Counted from the stretch's first letter, positions 1 through 7,878 are shown. The stretch is DNA of 64,000 bases from Candidatus Stramentimicrobium fermentans (GCA_012520575.1 JAAYOB010000009.1:20831-84830), one strand, 5' to 3'. The notes: a model not told the origin generated them from the sequence alone. A program made the numbers and translations.

Positions 1-214
1 AATTTTTGATCCACAACACAAATTGTTCAAGTATTGGCTTATCAAGTCCTAATTCCCTAGTTAGTGCCTCTATTTGTTCTGGAGTAGCGTCCATGCCTAA
101 CATTAAAGCTGCGGGATTACCGGGGATTAAATGCAAGATTGAAAATGAAACAGCTGCAACCACAAAAAAAACAGGAATTAACATGAATAATCTTCTAAGA
201 ATATAGCTACCTAT
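1..214 (-). CDS. DppB-type ABC transporter permease, N-terminal part
   Basis: This is the start of an inner-membrane permease of the dipeptide/oligopeptide/nickel ABC importer family; the rest lies beyond the window edge. The visible 71 residues contain the family signature YILRRLFMLIPV, a first membrane helix, the LIPGNPA motif and a following TPEQ..LTRELGLDKP segment, all typical of DppB. An in-frame stop lies just upstream of the Shine-Dalgarno AGAGGTGAG. Between that stop and the conserved YILRR motif there is no ATG, GTG or TTG. An ATA at 214-212 sits 5 bases after the Shine-Dalgarno and gives the expected N-terminus. The internal ATG at 184 would cut off the signature. Substrate unknown. 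Confidence 0.8.
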   Translation of the reverse strand, partial: MGSYILRRLFMLIPVFFVVAAVSFSILHLIPGNPAALMLGMDATPEQIEALTRELGLDKPILEQFVLWIKN

Positions 215-335
215 AGTTTCTCACCTCTTTTTTTGTATTTTTAGTTCTACCCACTATATATCAAATTATGTGCATGCCATTTTTGCTCTTCATAAACATT
301 CCAAAAGCAGATGTTAATATACTTAATACCCTATA

Positions 336-364
336 AATATACATTATCTGGTTGTTCGTGTCAA
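336..364 (-). promoter_or_regulatory. Promoter of the DppB-type permease gene
   Basis: On the minus strand a perfect TTGACA (364-359) is followed, after a 17-base spacer, by TATATT (341-336). This is a near-consensus housekeeping sigma factor promoter. Transcription would start near 329, giving a leader of about 115 bases before the permease. The rest of 231-448 holds nothing else I recognise. Confidence 0.65.
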
Positions 365-448
365 CAACTTGTGGGTACTGTTTCCTACCTCAAATATTGA
401 TGGAAATCAGATCAAGTCAAAGTATGAGCAGGAATAAGTGGATTTTAG

Positions 449-637
449 CAGCAAGATAAGAAGCTGTTTCAACATGGAGCAGACCTGGTAGTATCCGATT
501 TAGCCGAGATAAGTATCGGTTCAATTAACAACTGGTTTTTAAGGAAACCAAAACCTTATTTCCTATGTTTTGAAAATCTGAAAAGAGCACCGCTAATATT
601 TCCTCTGGAACACCTCAGGGGAAAACTGCGATTTTAG
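449..637 (+). pseudogene. Remnant of a HAD-family (beta-phosphoglucomutase-like) hydrolase C-terminus
   Basis: An open stretch without a start codon encodes GADLVVSDLAEISIGSINNW near its beginning. That closely resembles the last strand and helix of beta-phosphoglucomutase-like HAD phosphatases, where a GAD.VV.DL.E..... segment is usual. After about 25 residues the similarity stops and a non-family tail runs to the stop at 635-637. No N-terminal domain or nucleophile motif is present. I read it as a small fossil of a sugar phosphatase gene; the family assignment rests on this one motif. Confidence 0.4.
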
Positions 638-707
638 TTTCCGATGACCCAGACCAGGCTTCCTCCGCCGATTTCCTGCTACAATCGCCGGAACCTGACA
701 ATTTGAC

Positions 708-2171
708 TTATAATAACCCGACCTTTTCGTTGAACTGAACGATAAGCTCATCAATTTTTTCAGTTTTTTTACGGATGTTGCCCCAGTAATTCTCATAATC
801 ATACCATTGAGCATTTAACTCATCCAAATCTTTGCCCTGCTGTTCTATCCAGGTGAAGTATTTTAAATTGTGAACCCTCTTACGGCCATAGTAGGTCAAT
901 TCCTGCATATTGTCAGTGGTTAGAGCCAGAAGATTACGATGGTAATCAATGGCGGCATCTGTATCATCATAAGGACCGAATATTTCCTCAAGTTCCTGTA
1001 GCCGAGAGCCATAGAGCTCCATAGAATCGGTAAATACGGTAAAGACGATATCTTTACCGGTTAGCTCATAAAATTTGGCAAATTTAATAGCCATAATCAG
1101 ATTGGCAGTACCCGAGATGCCTAATGAAGACAATTTTTCGATTGTTTCTTTGGGAACACCCTTTTTATTCAGATATCTTTGACCGAGTGGTTCATTAAAT
1201 AACCTTATTAATCCCAGCGCATTGTTATCATCGATGGTAATTACCATATCAGTATTTTTGGCATTAAGGATCCAGGGTATATGTGTATCTCCGATTCCTT
1301 CAATACGGTGAGAGCCATATCCATTATGTAACATAGTCGGGCATTGCAAAGCTTCACCTACCGCAATTTTGCTATCAGAAAAATTCTCTTTCAGATAATC
1401 TCCACAGCCTAATGTTCCGGCTGAGCCGGCTGTTAACACAATACCTTTAAACCGTTCATCTGGTCTCATATGTTTATCAAGCACTTCTTTGATAGCATGT
1501 CCGGTTACTTCGTAATGCCAGAGGTAGTTACTGAATTCTTCAAATTGGTTAAATACTACTATGTCATCTCCGGCCTTTTTTAATTCCCAGGACTTGTCAA
1601 AAATCTCTTTCACATTACTTTCCGAGCCGGGAGTGGTAATGACCTCTCCGGCTACCTGAGCTAGCCATTCAAACCGTTCTTTGCTCATTCCTTCGGGCAA
1701 AATGGCAATAGATTGACAGGAAAAAAGTGCCGAATTGTAAGCCCCTCCTTTACAAAAATTCCCGGTAGAGGGCCAGACCGCTTTCTGAAAAGTGGGGTCA
1801 AACTGACCGGTAACCAGACGAGGGACTAAGCAGCCAAAAGTGGCACCAACTTTATGTGAGCCAGTAGGAAACCATTTCCCTAGTAGCCCTATTATACGGG
1901 TTCTAACGCCGGTCAGCTCCGGAGGTAATTCTAGATAATTAACTCCACCAAAGAGACCTCCGGTATTTATCGGTTCATTTTTCCAAGTAATACGAAAGAG
2001 GTTGTATGGATTCAAATCTTGTAAGCCAATATTCTTCAGTTTTTCTTTTATTTTCTCCGGAATAAGGTCAGGATTCTTCATCTGACTAAAAGTAGGGATA
2101 ATAATATTCTTTTCTTTAGCCCTGGCAATAGTTCTTTGCAGCTGCTCTTCATTGATCGTCAAATCTATCAT
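708..2171 (-). CDS. PLP-dependent enzyme, fold type II (cysteine synthase / tryptophan synthase beta superfamily)
   Basis: A 487-residue cytoplasmic PLP enzyme. The motif TGSHKVGA places the probable Schiff-base lysine at Lys107, STGNFCKGGA (about 135-144) is the substrate-binding loop, and TAGSAGTLGCGDYL (about 245) is the glycine-rich phosphate loop. It is longer than cysteine synthase (about 310) and resembles an uncharacterised roughly 480-residue branch often called pyridoxal-5-phosphate-dependent protein beta subunit. The exact substrate cannot be told from sequence; lyase or beta-replacement chemistry on an amino acid is likely. The start is the ATG at 2171, preceded by GGAAGGAG at proper distance. 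The gene stands alone between decayed sequence on both sides. Confidence 0.8.
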   Translation of the reverse strand: MIDLTINEEQLQRTIARAKEKNIIIPTFSQMKNPDLIPEKIKEKLKNIGLQDLNPYNLFRITWKNEPINTGGLFGGVNYLELPPELTGVRTRIIGLLGKWFPTGSHKVGATFGCLVPRLVTGQFDPTFQKAVWPSTGNFCKGGAYNSALFSCQSIAILPEGMSKERFEWLAQVAGEVITTPGSESNVKEIFDKSWELKKAGDDIVVFNQFEEFSNYLWHYEVTGHAIKEVLDKHMRPDERFKGIVLTAGSAGTLGCGDYLKENFSDSKIAVGEALQCPTMLHNGYGSHRIEGIGDTHIPWILNAKNTDMVITIDDNNALGLIRLFNEPLGQRYLNKKGVPKETIEKLSSLGISGTANLIMAIKFAKFYELTGKDIVFTVFTDSMELYGSRLQELEEIFGPYDDTDAAIDYHRNLLALTTDNMQELTYYGRKRVHNLKYFTWIEQQGKDLDELNAQWYDYENYWGNIRKKTEKIDELIVQFNEKVGLL

Positions 2172-2352
2172 TTTTAAACTCCTTCCGAATATAATAACAA
2201 ATTGTTATCTTTTAATTCATTCTAAACCAAAGATTTATTTCATGTTTAACCTCTTCAATCGATTCAGAAACATACGCTAACTATATAAAGCCCTCTTTGG
2301 GGGCGGGGAACAATCCGGCCGGAAACTAAACGGTCGGTTAGTCAATTTCTAA

Positions 2353-2620
2353 TTATTCGGCCAATCTCTGAAGTGTCTTCAGTTCCCAAATCTTGCTTAA
2401 ATCTAAATTATATTTGGTGTAAGTTTCTGTAGCTTTTTGAACTATATTTTTTATACAGTCCCGGTCATCGGGATAATGCTACGCCCTAATTACCTTGGTA
2501 GGCATAATAGTCTTCATCTCCTCTAAATTTAAGCCAGCTATTTCAAGCCGCGATATTATTTGCACCCATCAGACCAATTTCCAGGGCTTCCGACTTGTTA
2601 GTATCAGTGTCCCTTCTCTA
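2353..2620 (-). pseudogene. Decayed unidentified ORF between purC and the PLP enzyme
   Basis: The 2172-2680 interval has no intact gene. On the minus strand one frame reads as protein-like sequence broken by in-frame stops, including LEIAGLNLEEMKTIMPTKVI and later KATETYTKYNLDLSKIWEL before a stop at 2355-2353. Codon choice and the absence of low-complexity sequence suggest the decayed end of a real gene. I could not identify the family. Confidence 0.3.
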
Positions 2621-2680
2621 TCTTATCCTCTTCTTATCTTAAATTCAAAGCATCAATTTATATTCGATTTATCTTGCTAT

Positions 2681-3373
2681 TTAAACATTCAATACCGTTT
2701 TTGCCAATTCCAGAGGCTCTAAAAATTTTCCATTTTTAAAGGTCCTCATATTGCCGCCGGAAATTTCATCAATCAGTATAATTTGCCCACTGCCCTTTTC
2801 CCTACCAAATTCAAGCTTGATATCAAATAAATCAATCCCCTTATGAGCCAGAATATCTCTAATAATACTACTGATACTTTTGGTGAGTTCCTTTAATATT
2901 GAATATTCTTTTTGGGAAAGTATTTTAAGCTGTTCAAGGGTATCTTCAGAGATGAAAGGATCATTTCGAGCATCATCTTTTAGAGTAAACTCCACTAAAC
3001 TATCTAAGGGATGCCCTTCTGTGATATATTCTCCATAGCGACGGAAAAAACTACCTACCGCTCTATAGCGACAAATAACCTCCAATCCTTTACCGAAAAC
3101 TGATACCGGTTTTACTTTCATAGTATTTTCATCAAGATTAGCGCTGATATAATGTGTTGGTATACCTTTTTGCTCTAACTTTTCAAAGAAAAACCGGCTC
3201 AATCCTAAGGCAGCTTTACCCGCTCCAGCTATAGTCAAACCAACAGTATTGGCTCCCGGGTCAAAAGTTCCATCCGTACCGGTGACCTCATCCTTAAATT
3301 TTAATAGATATTTGCCCTGTTTGGTAGCATAAACATCTTTCGTTTTTCCTCTATAGAGGGGCTCTATATTCAT
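2681..3373 (-). CDS. purC: Phosphoribosylaminoimidazole-succinocarboxamide synthase (SAICAR synthetase)
   Basis: PurC joins CAIR and aspartate with ATP to make SAICAR in de novo purine synthesis. The 230-residue protein matches the usual bacterial length. Family motifs are present: LYRGKTKDVY at residues 5-14, the loop LKFKDEVTGTDGTFD, CRYRAVGSFFRRYG, then LVEFTLKDDARNDP, and the C-terminal EFGREKGSGQIILIDEISG metal/nucleotide segment. It is separated by about 25 kb from the purE-L-F-M-N cluster. The ATG at 3373 follows GAGGAAGGGA. The sequence immediately upstream (3381-3395) carries the AU-rich motif also found in two other leaders in this window. Confidence 0.96.
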   Translation of the reverse strand: MNIEPLYRGKTKDVYATKQGKYLLKFKDEVTGTDGTFDPGANTVGLTIAGAGKAALGLSRFFFEKLEQKGIPTHYISANLDENTMKVKPVSVFGKGLEVICRYRAVGSFFRRYGEYITEGHPLDSLVEFTLKDDARNDPFISEDTLEQLKILSQKEYSILKELTKSISSIIRDILAHKGIDLFDIKLEFGREKGSGQIILIDEISGGNMRTFKNGKFLEPLELAKTVLNV

Positions 3374-3380
3374 TCCCTTC

Positions 3381-3395
3381 CTCTTTATTTATATA
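3381..3395 (-). promoter_or_regulatory. Short copy of the shared AU-rich leader motif at purC
   Basis: The 15-base TATATAAATAAAGAG lies directly upstream of the purC Shine-Dalgarno. The same 15 bases occur in the RRM protein leader at 4021-4035, and 14 of them at 45100-45113. Its position here overlaps the expected ribosome-binding region, so it could act in translation as well as transcription. Confidence 0.35.
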
Positions 3396-3574
3396 CATTT
3401 ATGCCCTTACTGGATTAAACATATTCTATCTTAATATTCTATTCTGAGCAAATAAATATCAATGAGAGATAAATAGAAGTAATTATTCATTTGAAGATAG
3501 TGATAACAACTAAAAAAACTAATTGCTTGTTGGTAATTAACTGGCAGAGGCGGGAGAGATAAGATTATTAAATG

Positions 3575-3619
3575 CAAACAGGAGATGTTTTTCTTTGATA
3601 GAAAAACATCTCCTGTTTG
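3575..3619. terminator. Long perfect hairpin, probable terminator of the RRM gene
   Basis: Two 19-base arms (3575-3593 and 3601-3619) are perfectly complementary around a 7-base loop. It lies 24 bases past the RRM gene stop on the minus strand. The arms contain T/A runs, but the tract after the stem on the minus strand is only weakly T-rich, so it may also act as an RNA-stabilising 3' end. Confidence 0.7.
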
Positions 3620-3643
3620 ATATGCTTTGTTCTAACTTACAGA

Positions 3644-3940
3644 TTAGAAGTTTCTTTTATTATCATGGAAATCGCGTCTGTTTCTATCGCCAAATTCTCT
3701 TCTCGGTTTTTGCGGTCTGGCTTCATCAATTTTTAAAGGTCGGCCAACAAATTCAGTATTGTTTAAAGCTTCCATCGCTTTTTCTGCTTCCTCAGGAGAA
3801 GACATTTCCACAAATCCAAAGCCTTTGCCTTCGATAATATTAACATTATTAACAGTACCCTGTTCAGCAAAAAGCTCTTTCAGCTGTTCATTGGTTACAG
3901 AATAATTTAAATTACCTACATAAAGCTTACTACCTTGCAT
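3644..3940 (-). CDS. RRM-domain RNA-binding protein
   Basis: A 98-residue single-RRM protein. RNP2 is KLYVGNLNYSV (residues 5-15) and RNP1 is GKGFGFVEM (about 39-47), each with the aromatic residues that stack on RNA bases. The last 25 residues are an Arg/Lys-rich tail (REFGDRNRRDF). Such small RRM proteins resemble cyanobacterial Rbp proteins and act as RNA chaperones, often cold-regulated. I chose the ATG at 3940 because GGAGG lies 9 bases upstream; the longer reading would add 26 residues that do not look like RRM sequence. The gene has its own promoter (4121-4148) and a leader of about 175 bases with two hairpins, suggesting post-transcriptional control. Confidence 0.92.
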   Translation of the reverse strand: MQGSKLYVGNLNYSVTNEQLKELFAEQGTVNNVNIIEGKGFGFVEMSSPEEAEKAMEALNNTEFVGRPLKIDEARPQKPRREFGDRNRRDFHDNKRNF

Positions 3941-4015
3941 ACTTCTTTTACCTCCTTCTTTCTTTATTTTTTCAGTAACATTAAATCTAGAGGCAAAGCA
4001 ACGCAAAATAGTAAC

Positions 4016-4034
4016 CAACTCTCTTTATTTATAT
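4016..4034 (-). promoter_or_regulatory. AU-rich 19-base leader motif shared with an outer-membrane protein gene
   Basis: On the minus strand the RRM leader carries ATATAAATAAAGAGAGTTG. The identical 19 bases recur at 45095-45113 in the leader of the outer-membrane protein gene, and the first 14 recur at purC. Here it lies about 74 bases before the start codon and downstream of the mapped promoter, so it would be in the mRNA. Confidence 0.5.
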
Positions 4035-4043
4035 ATTACTGGT

Positions 4044-4093
4044 GAACAGACTTCTAAAGGCTGTTCCTAAATGTTGGGGTTATTCTCCCTAAC
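4044..4093 (-). other. Two hairpins in the RRM mRNA leader
   Basis: In the transcribed leader, 4044-4066 forms GAACAG/CTGTTC closing an inner CTT/AAG pair, and 4073-4093 forms GTTAGGG/CCCCAAC with one G-U pair. They lie between the promoter and the shared AU-rich motif. No known riboswitch class is recognised. Confidence 0.45.
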
Positions 4094-4120
4094 ATCATCA
4101 CCGTTTTTTAGTGACGATTC

Positions 4121-4148
4121 ATTATACAGCAATGATAAAGAATGTCAA
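4121..4148 (-). promoter_or_regulatory. Promoter of the RRM gene
   Basis: Perfect TTGACA (4148-4143) and perfect TATAAT (4126-4121) with a 16-base spacer on the minus strand. It is among the strongest promoter matches in the window and predicts a leader of about 175 bases. Confidence 0.8.
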
Positions 4149-4178
4149 ATAAATTTTTACAATATGCTTAAAATAATA

Positions 4179-4772
4179 TTAATCAGATGATGATTGCCCT
4201 AATAGTACTCCCAAATCAAAAGCTTTTTCCAGATATTCAATCTTATTTTCAGCTCCTTCTCCTTTATCAGAATCTGTAACAACTAGGGTTTCTATCAGTT
4301 CAACATTAACAAAATGCTTACTCCATATTTTCATCGATATCAGGGCATGATCAGGATTTTTAGAGATATTGGCTACCCAGATAAAAATGCCTTTCTTCTT
4401 TTTCTCCAATCTCGATTTAAAGGTTGTTTTTCCATTGGGAAGGACGGTCATATCTGCCAGACAATTGGAACGGTCAATCACCAATTTCAACTGAGCACTG
4501 AAAGTACCGAAATATGCCGGGGCTCCTATAACCAAGGCATCTACGCTTTCTAAGATTGGGTAGATTTGGTCCATTCCATCGTGAAAAAAGCAATAGCCAG
4601 GTGCCGGAAATTTTTTACAACCTCGACAGGGCATAATATCTAAGTCATTGAGATATATCTTTTCGGTTTCTGCACCCATTGATTGGGCACCTTCCAGAGC
4701 TCTAGTCACCAGGGTATCGGTATTCATTCCCTTTCGTGGACTACCTATAATTCCTACTACCTTTATAGCTAT
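4179..4772 (-). CDS. NADPH-dependent FMN reductase / flavodoxin-fold oxidoreductase
   Basis: A flavodoxin-fold flavoprotein of about 197 residues. The first strand and FMN phosphate loop read VVGIIGSPRKGMNTDTLV; a cysteine-rich stretch (PCRGCKKF, then GYC) precedes DGMDQI, and GAPAYFGTFSAQLK is the flavin-binding loop. The cysteine layout resembles the multicysteine NAD(P)H-dependent oxidoreductase / iron-sulfur flavoprotein branch. Start: an in-frame TGA at 4781-4779 is followed by TTA AAT ATA GCT ATA AAG GTA, with no ATG, GTG or TTG before the FMN loop. The first ATG (4727) would delete that loop. The ATA at 4772-4770 lies 6 bases after GGGTGA and gives a normal family N-terminus, so I use it. 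Physiological substrate unknown. Confidence 0.85.
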   Translation of the reverse strand: MAIKVVGIIGSPRKGMNTDTLVTRALEGAQSMGAETEKIYLNDLDIMPCRGCKKFPAPGYCFFHDGMDQIYPILESVDALVIGAPAYFGTFSAQLKLVIDRSNCLADMTVLPNGKTTFKSRLEKKKKGIFIWVANISKNPDHALISMKIWSKHFVNVELIETLVVTDSDKGEGAENKIEYLEKAFDLGVLLGQSSSD

Positions 4773-4911
4773 ATTTAATCACCCTTTTTTGATTCTATCG
4801 GTTATTAATTTAATTAATATATCACTCTCTTTCACTGTACAATAGAGAGTAGTATACTGTTCTGATTCTGAACCTATGTTTAGCTAATAATAGTCATGTC
4901 GACATTTAATA

Positions 4912-6987
4912 TTATTTTACTTTTTCGATTTTAGCTGCGCAAACCTTGAACTCCGGAATTTTAGCAATCGGATCTAGAGCGGCAATGGTAAGGATATTGG
5001 CTGCTGCCTCCTCAAAATGAAAAGGAATAAAGATCAATCCGTCACTAACCTTATTGGTTATCTTTGCTTTAATCCTAACTTCTCCTCTGCGTGTGGCAAC
5101 TTTAATCATTTCATTATCATTGATTCCCAGCTTTTGGGCATCTTCTTTAGAAATTTCCACATATCCTTCCGGCACGCGCTCGTTTAAGGTCTTTGACCTT
5201 CTGCTCATAGTACCGGTATGGAAGTGCCATAGAGTTCTTCCGGTAGTTAAAATAAATGGGTAATCTGCATCAGGGAGTTCTGCCGGAGCCGTAAAAGATA
5301 CCGGATGAAAGAATCCTTTACCCCTGCTAAACTTACCTTCTTTATGTAAATAAACTGTTCCGGGGTGATTCTCATCAGGACAGGGCCATTGCAGACCTTC
5401 TTCATCTTGCTGTAAACGTTCCCAGGTTATACCACGATAAATTGGGGTAAGCTGATTTATTTCGGTTAGTATTTCTTCGGCACTCTGATAGTTTAAACCA
5501 GAATAGCCCATTTTCTGCGCTAAAAGTGAAATTATTTGCCAGTCCGGTTTACTATTCCCTATCGGTTCTATGGCCTTTCGTATCAGCTGTACCCTTCTTT
5601 CAGTACTGGTAAAGGTACCCTCCTTTTCGGCAAAGGAGGCTGCCGGTAAAACTACATCAGCCAATTCAGCGGTAGGGGTCATAAAAATATCCTGTACAAT
5701 TAAAAAAGGTTTTTGCAGTGCTAAACGGACATGGTTACTATCGGGGTCGCTTATTACCGGATTCTCCCCCATAATATAAAGTATTTTCAGTTCACCTCTA
5801 TAAGCTGCGTCCATCATTTCTACCACCGTTAATCCAGCCACATCATCCATTTCTTTTTCTTCTATTCCCCAAACTGAGGCAAATTTCTTACGAATTTCCC
5901 GGTCGGCAACTGACTGGTAGCCGGTAAAAATATTGGGTAAGGCACCCATATCACAGGCACCTTGCACATTATTCTGTCCACGCAAAGGATTTACCCCAGT
6001 CGCCCATTTTCCAATGTTGCCGCAAAGCATCTGTAAATTTGCCGTACTCTTTACATTATCAACTCCACTGGTATGCTGGGTAATACCCATAGAATAAATG
6101 AGATAGGTAGTTTCAGCCCTGCCTATCATGCGGGCTGCCTGAATTATCTTCTCCTTAGGCACGCCGGTAATCCGAGCAGCTTTTTCGGGAGTCATTTTCA
6201 TTATTTCTTCCTGAAAAACTGCAAAATTCTCACAGTTTTGCTTGATAAATTGCTCATCGTAGAGCTTTTCTGCAATAATTACATTCATTATTCCATTCAA
6301 GAGAGCTACATCAGTACCGGGCAGGTGATTCAGCGCAATACCGCCATTATCTTCAGCTAACTCAGATAAAGGAATAGTGCGGGGATCGGCAACAACTAAC
6401 TTCGCTCCTTTTTTTAGCGCTTCTAATATTCGCGCTCCGATTAAGGGGTGTTGCTCATTAGTATTTGAACCGATGATAAAAATAACTTTTGCATCAACAA
6501 TTTCGTCAATAGAATTGGTCATAGCGCCAGAACCAAAAGCAGCTCCCAGGCCCACCACTGTTGAAGAATGGCACAATCGGGCACAATGGTCTACATTGTT
6601 AGTTTTCAGGACTGCTCGGGCAAATTTTTGCATAACGTAATTCTCTTCATTGGTACATTTAGCCGAACTAAGACATCCTATAACCCTTCTATTGCCCGGA
6701 TTTTCACTTATAATCTTTTGAAAATGAGCTGCAATGAAGTCTATCGTTTCTTCCCAACTTACTTTTTCCCAATTACCCCGTGCATTCTTAATTAGAGGGT
6801 CAGTCAATCTATCAGGATGGTTAATAAATTCGTGTACATTCCATCCCTTTATACACAATTTGCCTTTCCCGGGGTTGAATTCCGGAGGCATAACCGGTTT
6901 GGTATCCACTACCTTTCCATCTTTAGTCTTCAGCCATAATTGGCATCCTGTTCCGCAGTAAATACAGGTGGTTTTGACTTTTTCCAT
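4912..6987 (-). CDS. fdhA: Formate dehydrogenase catalytic subunit (molybdopterin, cysteine type)
   Basis: A 691-residue molybdopterin bis-guanine dinucleotide oxidoreductase that interconverts formate and CO2. The N-terminal [4Fe-4S] ligands are Cys8, Cys11, Cys15 and Cys45. The active-site motif CARLCHSSTV places Cys139 where E. coli FdhF has selenocysteine; the following histidine is kept. The segments GSNTNEQHP, GITQHTSGVDN, LRGQNNVQGACDMG and the C-terminal MopB dinucleotide-binding domain (TTGRTLWHFHTGTMSRR) support formate dehydrogenase over nitrate reductase. There is no signal peptide, so it is cytoplasmic. It starts 9 bases after the HdrB-like gene ends, with a GGAGG ribosome site, and is probably co-transcribed with hdrC and hdrB, which would carry its electrons. 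Confidence 0.93.
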   Translation of the reverse strand: MEKVKTTCIYCGTGCQLWLKTKDGKVVDTKPVMPPEFNPGKGKLCIKGWNVHEFINHPDRLTDPLIKNARGNWEKVSWEETIDFIAAHFQKIISENPGNRRVIGCLSSAKCTNEENYVMQKFARAVLKTNNVDHCARLCHSSTVVGLGAAFGSGAMTNSIDEIVDAKVIFIIGSNTNEQHPLIGARILEALKKGAKLVVADPRTIPLSELAEDNGGIALNHLPGTDVALLNGIMNVIIAEKLYDEQFIKQNCENFAVFQEEIMKMTPEKAARITGVPKEKIIQAARMIGRAETTYLIYSMGITQHTSGVDNVKSTANLQMLCGNIGKWATGVNPLRGQNNVQGACDMGALPNIFTGYQSVADREIRKKFASVWGIEEKEMDDVAGLTVVEMMDAAYRGELKILYIMGENPVISDPDSNHVRLALQKPFLIVQDIFMTPTAELADVVLPAASFAEKEGTFTSTERRVQLIRKAIEPIGNSKPDWQIISLLAQKMGYSGLNYQSAEEILTEINQLTPIYRGITWERLQQDEEGLQWPCPDENHPGTVYLHKEGKFSRGKGFFHPVSFTAPAELPDADYPFILTTGRTLWHFHTGTMSRRSKTLNERVPEGYVEISKEDAQKLGINDNEMIKVATRRGEVRIKAKITNKVSDGLIFIPFHFEEAAANILTIAALDPIAKIPEFKVCAAKIEKVK

Positions 6988-6996
6988 ATCTTCCTC

Positions 6997-7878
6997 CTAT
7001 ACCCCTTCCTTGCTCGGTATCTTCACCCGGTGAAGGTCTAAGCCAATTTCTTCCATAGAGCGACCCATAGCCAGAGCCAGCAGTTCAATAGCATATAAAA
7101 CCGGAATCGGTTTTTCTTTTAATTGAGGATTATTCCTAAAAAGAAGAAATTGGCCAAAATCAAATTGGTTAAAACAAGCTGGACAGGCAGTACTGATAAA
7201 ACCAGCACCAGAAAGCTGCACATCAACCAATTTATTCTCAATACATCTATTGGAAGCTTCTTTATCCCCGGCTAAATTTAGAGATACTCCGCAGCAGTCT
7301 GCCTTAGATAGATAATCTATTGGAGTAGCTCCTAAGGCAGCAATAAATTGATCGTAAAATTCTGGGTCTACCGGATTATCAAATTTTAATATTTCATTAG
7401 GCATTAGTAAGTGGCATCCGGGATGACCGGCGACTTTAAAGCCAACCAGAGGTGTTTTTATCATTTTTTTTAGATTATCCAATCCAATATCTTCTTTTAA
7501 AACCTGCAAAAAATGCCTTATCTTAATAGTCCCCTTATACTCTCTGCCGATTTCTTTTAAGACATTATTCACCTTTCTCTTCAGGTCAACATTATTTTTA
7601 AGTCTATAGTTGGAAATGGCTAAAGTATTTTCACAACCATTGCATAAGGTCATGATATCCATATTCTGTTCCTCGGCAATGGCAATATTGCGAGCTGCTG
7701 ATACCATCCAGAAATACTGATTGGCTCCCTGTAGTCTGATAGGGTCCGGACAACAGGTAAATTCACTGGACTCTTGTAAGTTTATACCAATCTCCGGTAA
7801 AACTTCTAAAGCCAATCTCTCTACATTGGGCAGACTTGCCGGTATGGTACATCCTTTAAAAAAAAGGTAATTTAACAC
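6997..7878 (-). CDS. Heterodisulfide reductase subunit B-like protein (two CCG domains)
   Basis: A 293-residue HdrB-like subunit. The first CCG motif has Cys10, the CC pair near 42-43 and CNGC near 80; the second has HPGCH, ADCCG and CPAC. Both sets are complete, so two noncubane [4Fe-4S] clusters are expected, as in methanogen HdrB, where they reduce disulfides. It begins with GTG sharing one base with the stop of the HdrC-like gene and ends 9 bases before fdhA, so the three are translationally linked. No HdrA flavoprotein gene is adjacent. Likely role: thiol/disulfide or quinone-like electron acceptor module for formate oxidation, or the reverse; the true partner is not shown by sequence. 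Confidence 0.88.
   Translation of the reverse strand: MLNYLFFKGCTIPASLPNVERLALEVLPEIGINLQESSEFTCCPDPIRLQGANQYFWMVSAARNIAIAEEQNMDIMTLCNGCENTLAISNYRLKNNVDLKRKVNNVLKEIGREYKGTIKIRHFLQVLKEDIGLDNLKKMIKTPLVGFKVAGHPGCHLLMPNEILKFDNPVDPEFYDQFIAALGATPIDYLSKADCCGVSLNLAGDKEASNRCIENKLVDVQLSGAGFISTACPACFNQFDFGQFLLFRNNPQLKEKPIPVLYAIELLALAMGRSMEEIGLDLHRVKIPSKEGV

Noticed and set aside
3595-3837. A plus-strand ORF opposite the RRM gene
   Set aside because: It is the antisense shadow of the RRM gene and includes the terminator hairpin.
4912-6987. Possible selenocysteine formate dehydrogenase
   Set aside because: The active-site codon encodes Cys139 in the open frame (no in-frame TGA), so no selenocysteine insertion is needed.
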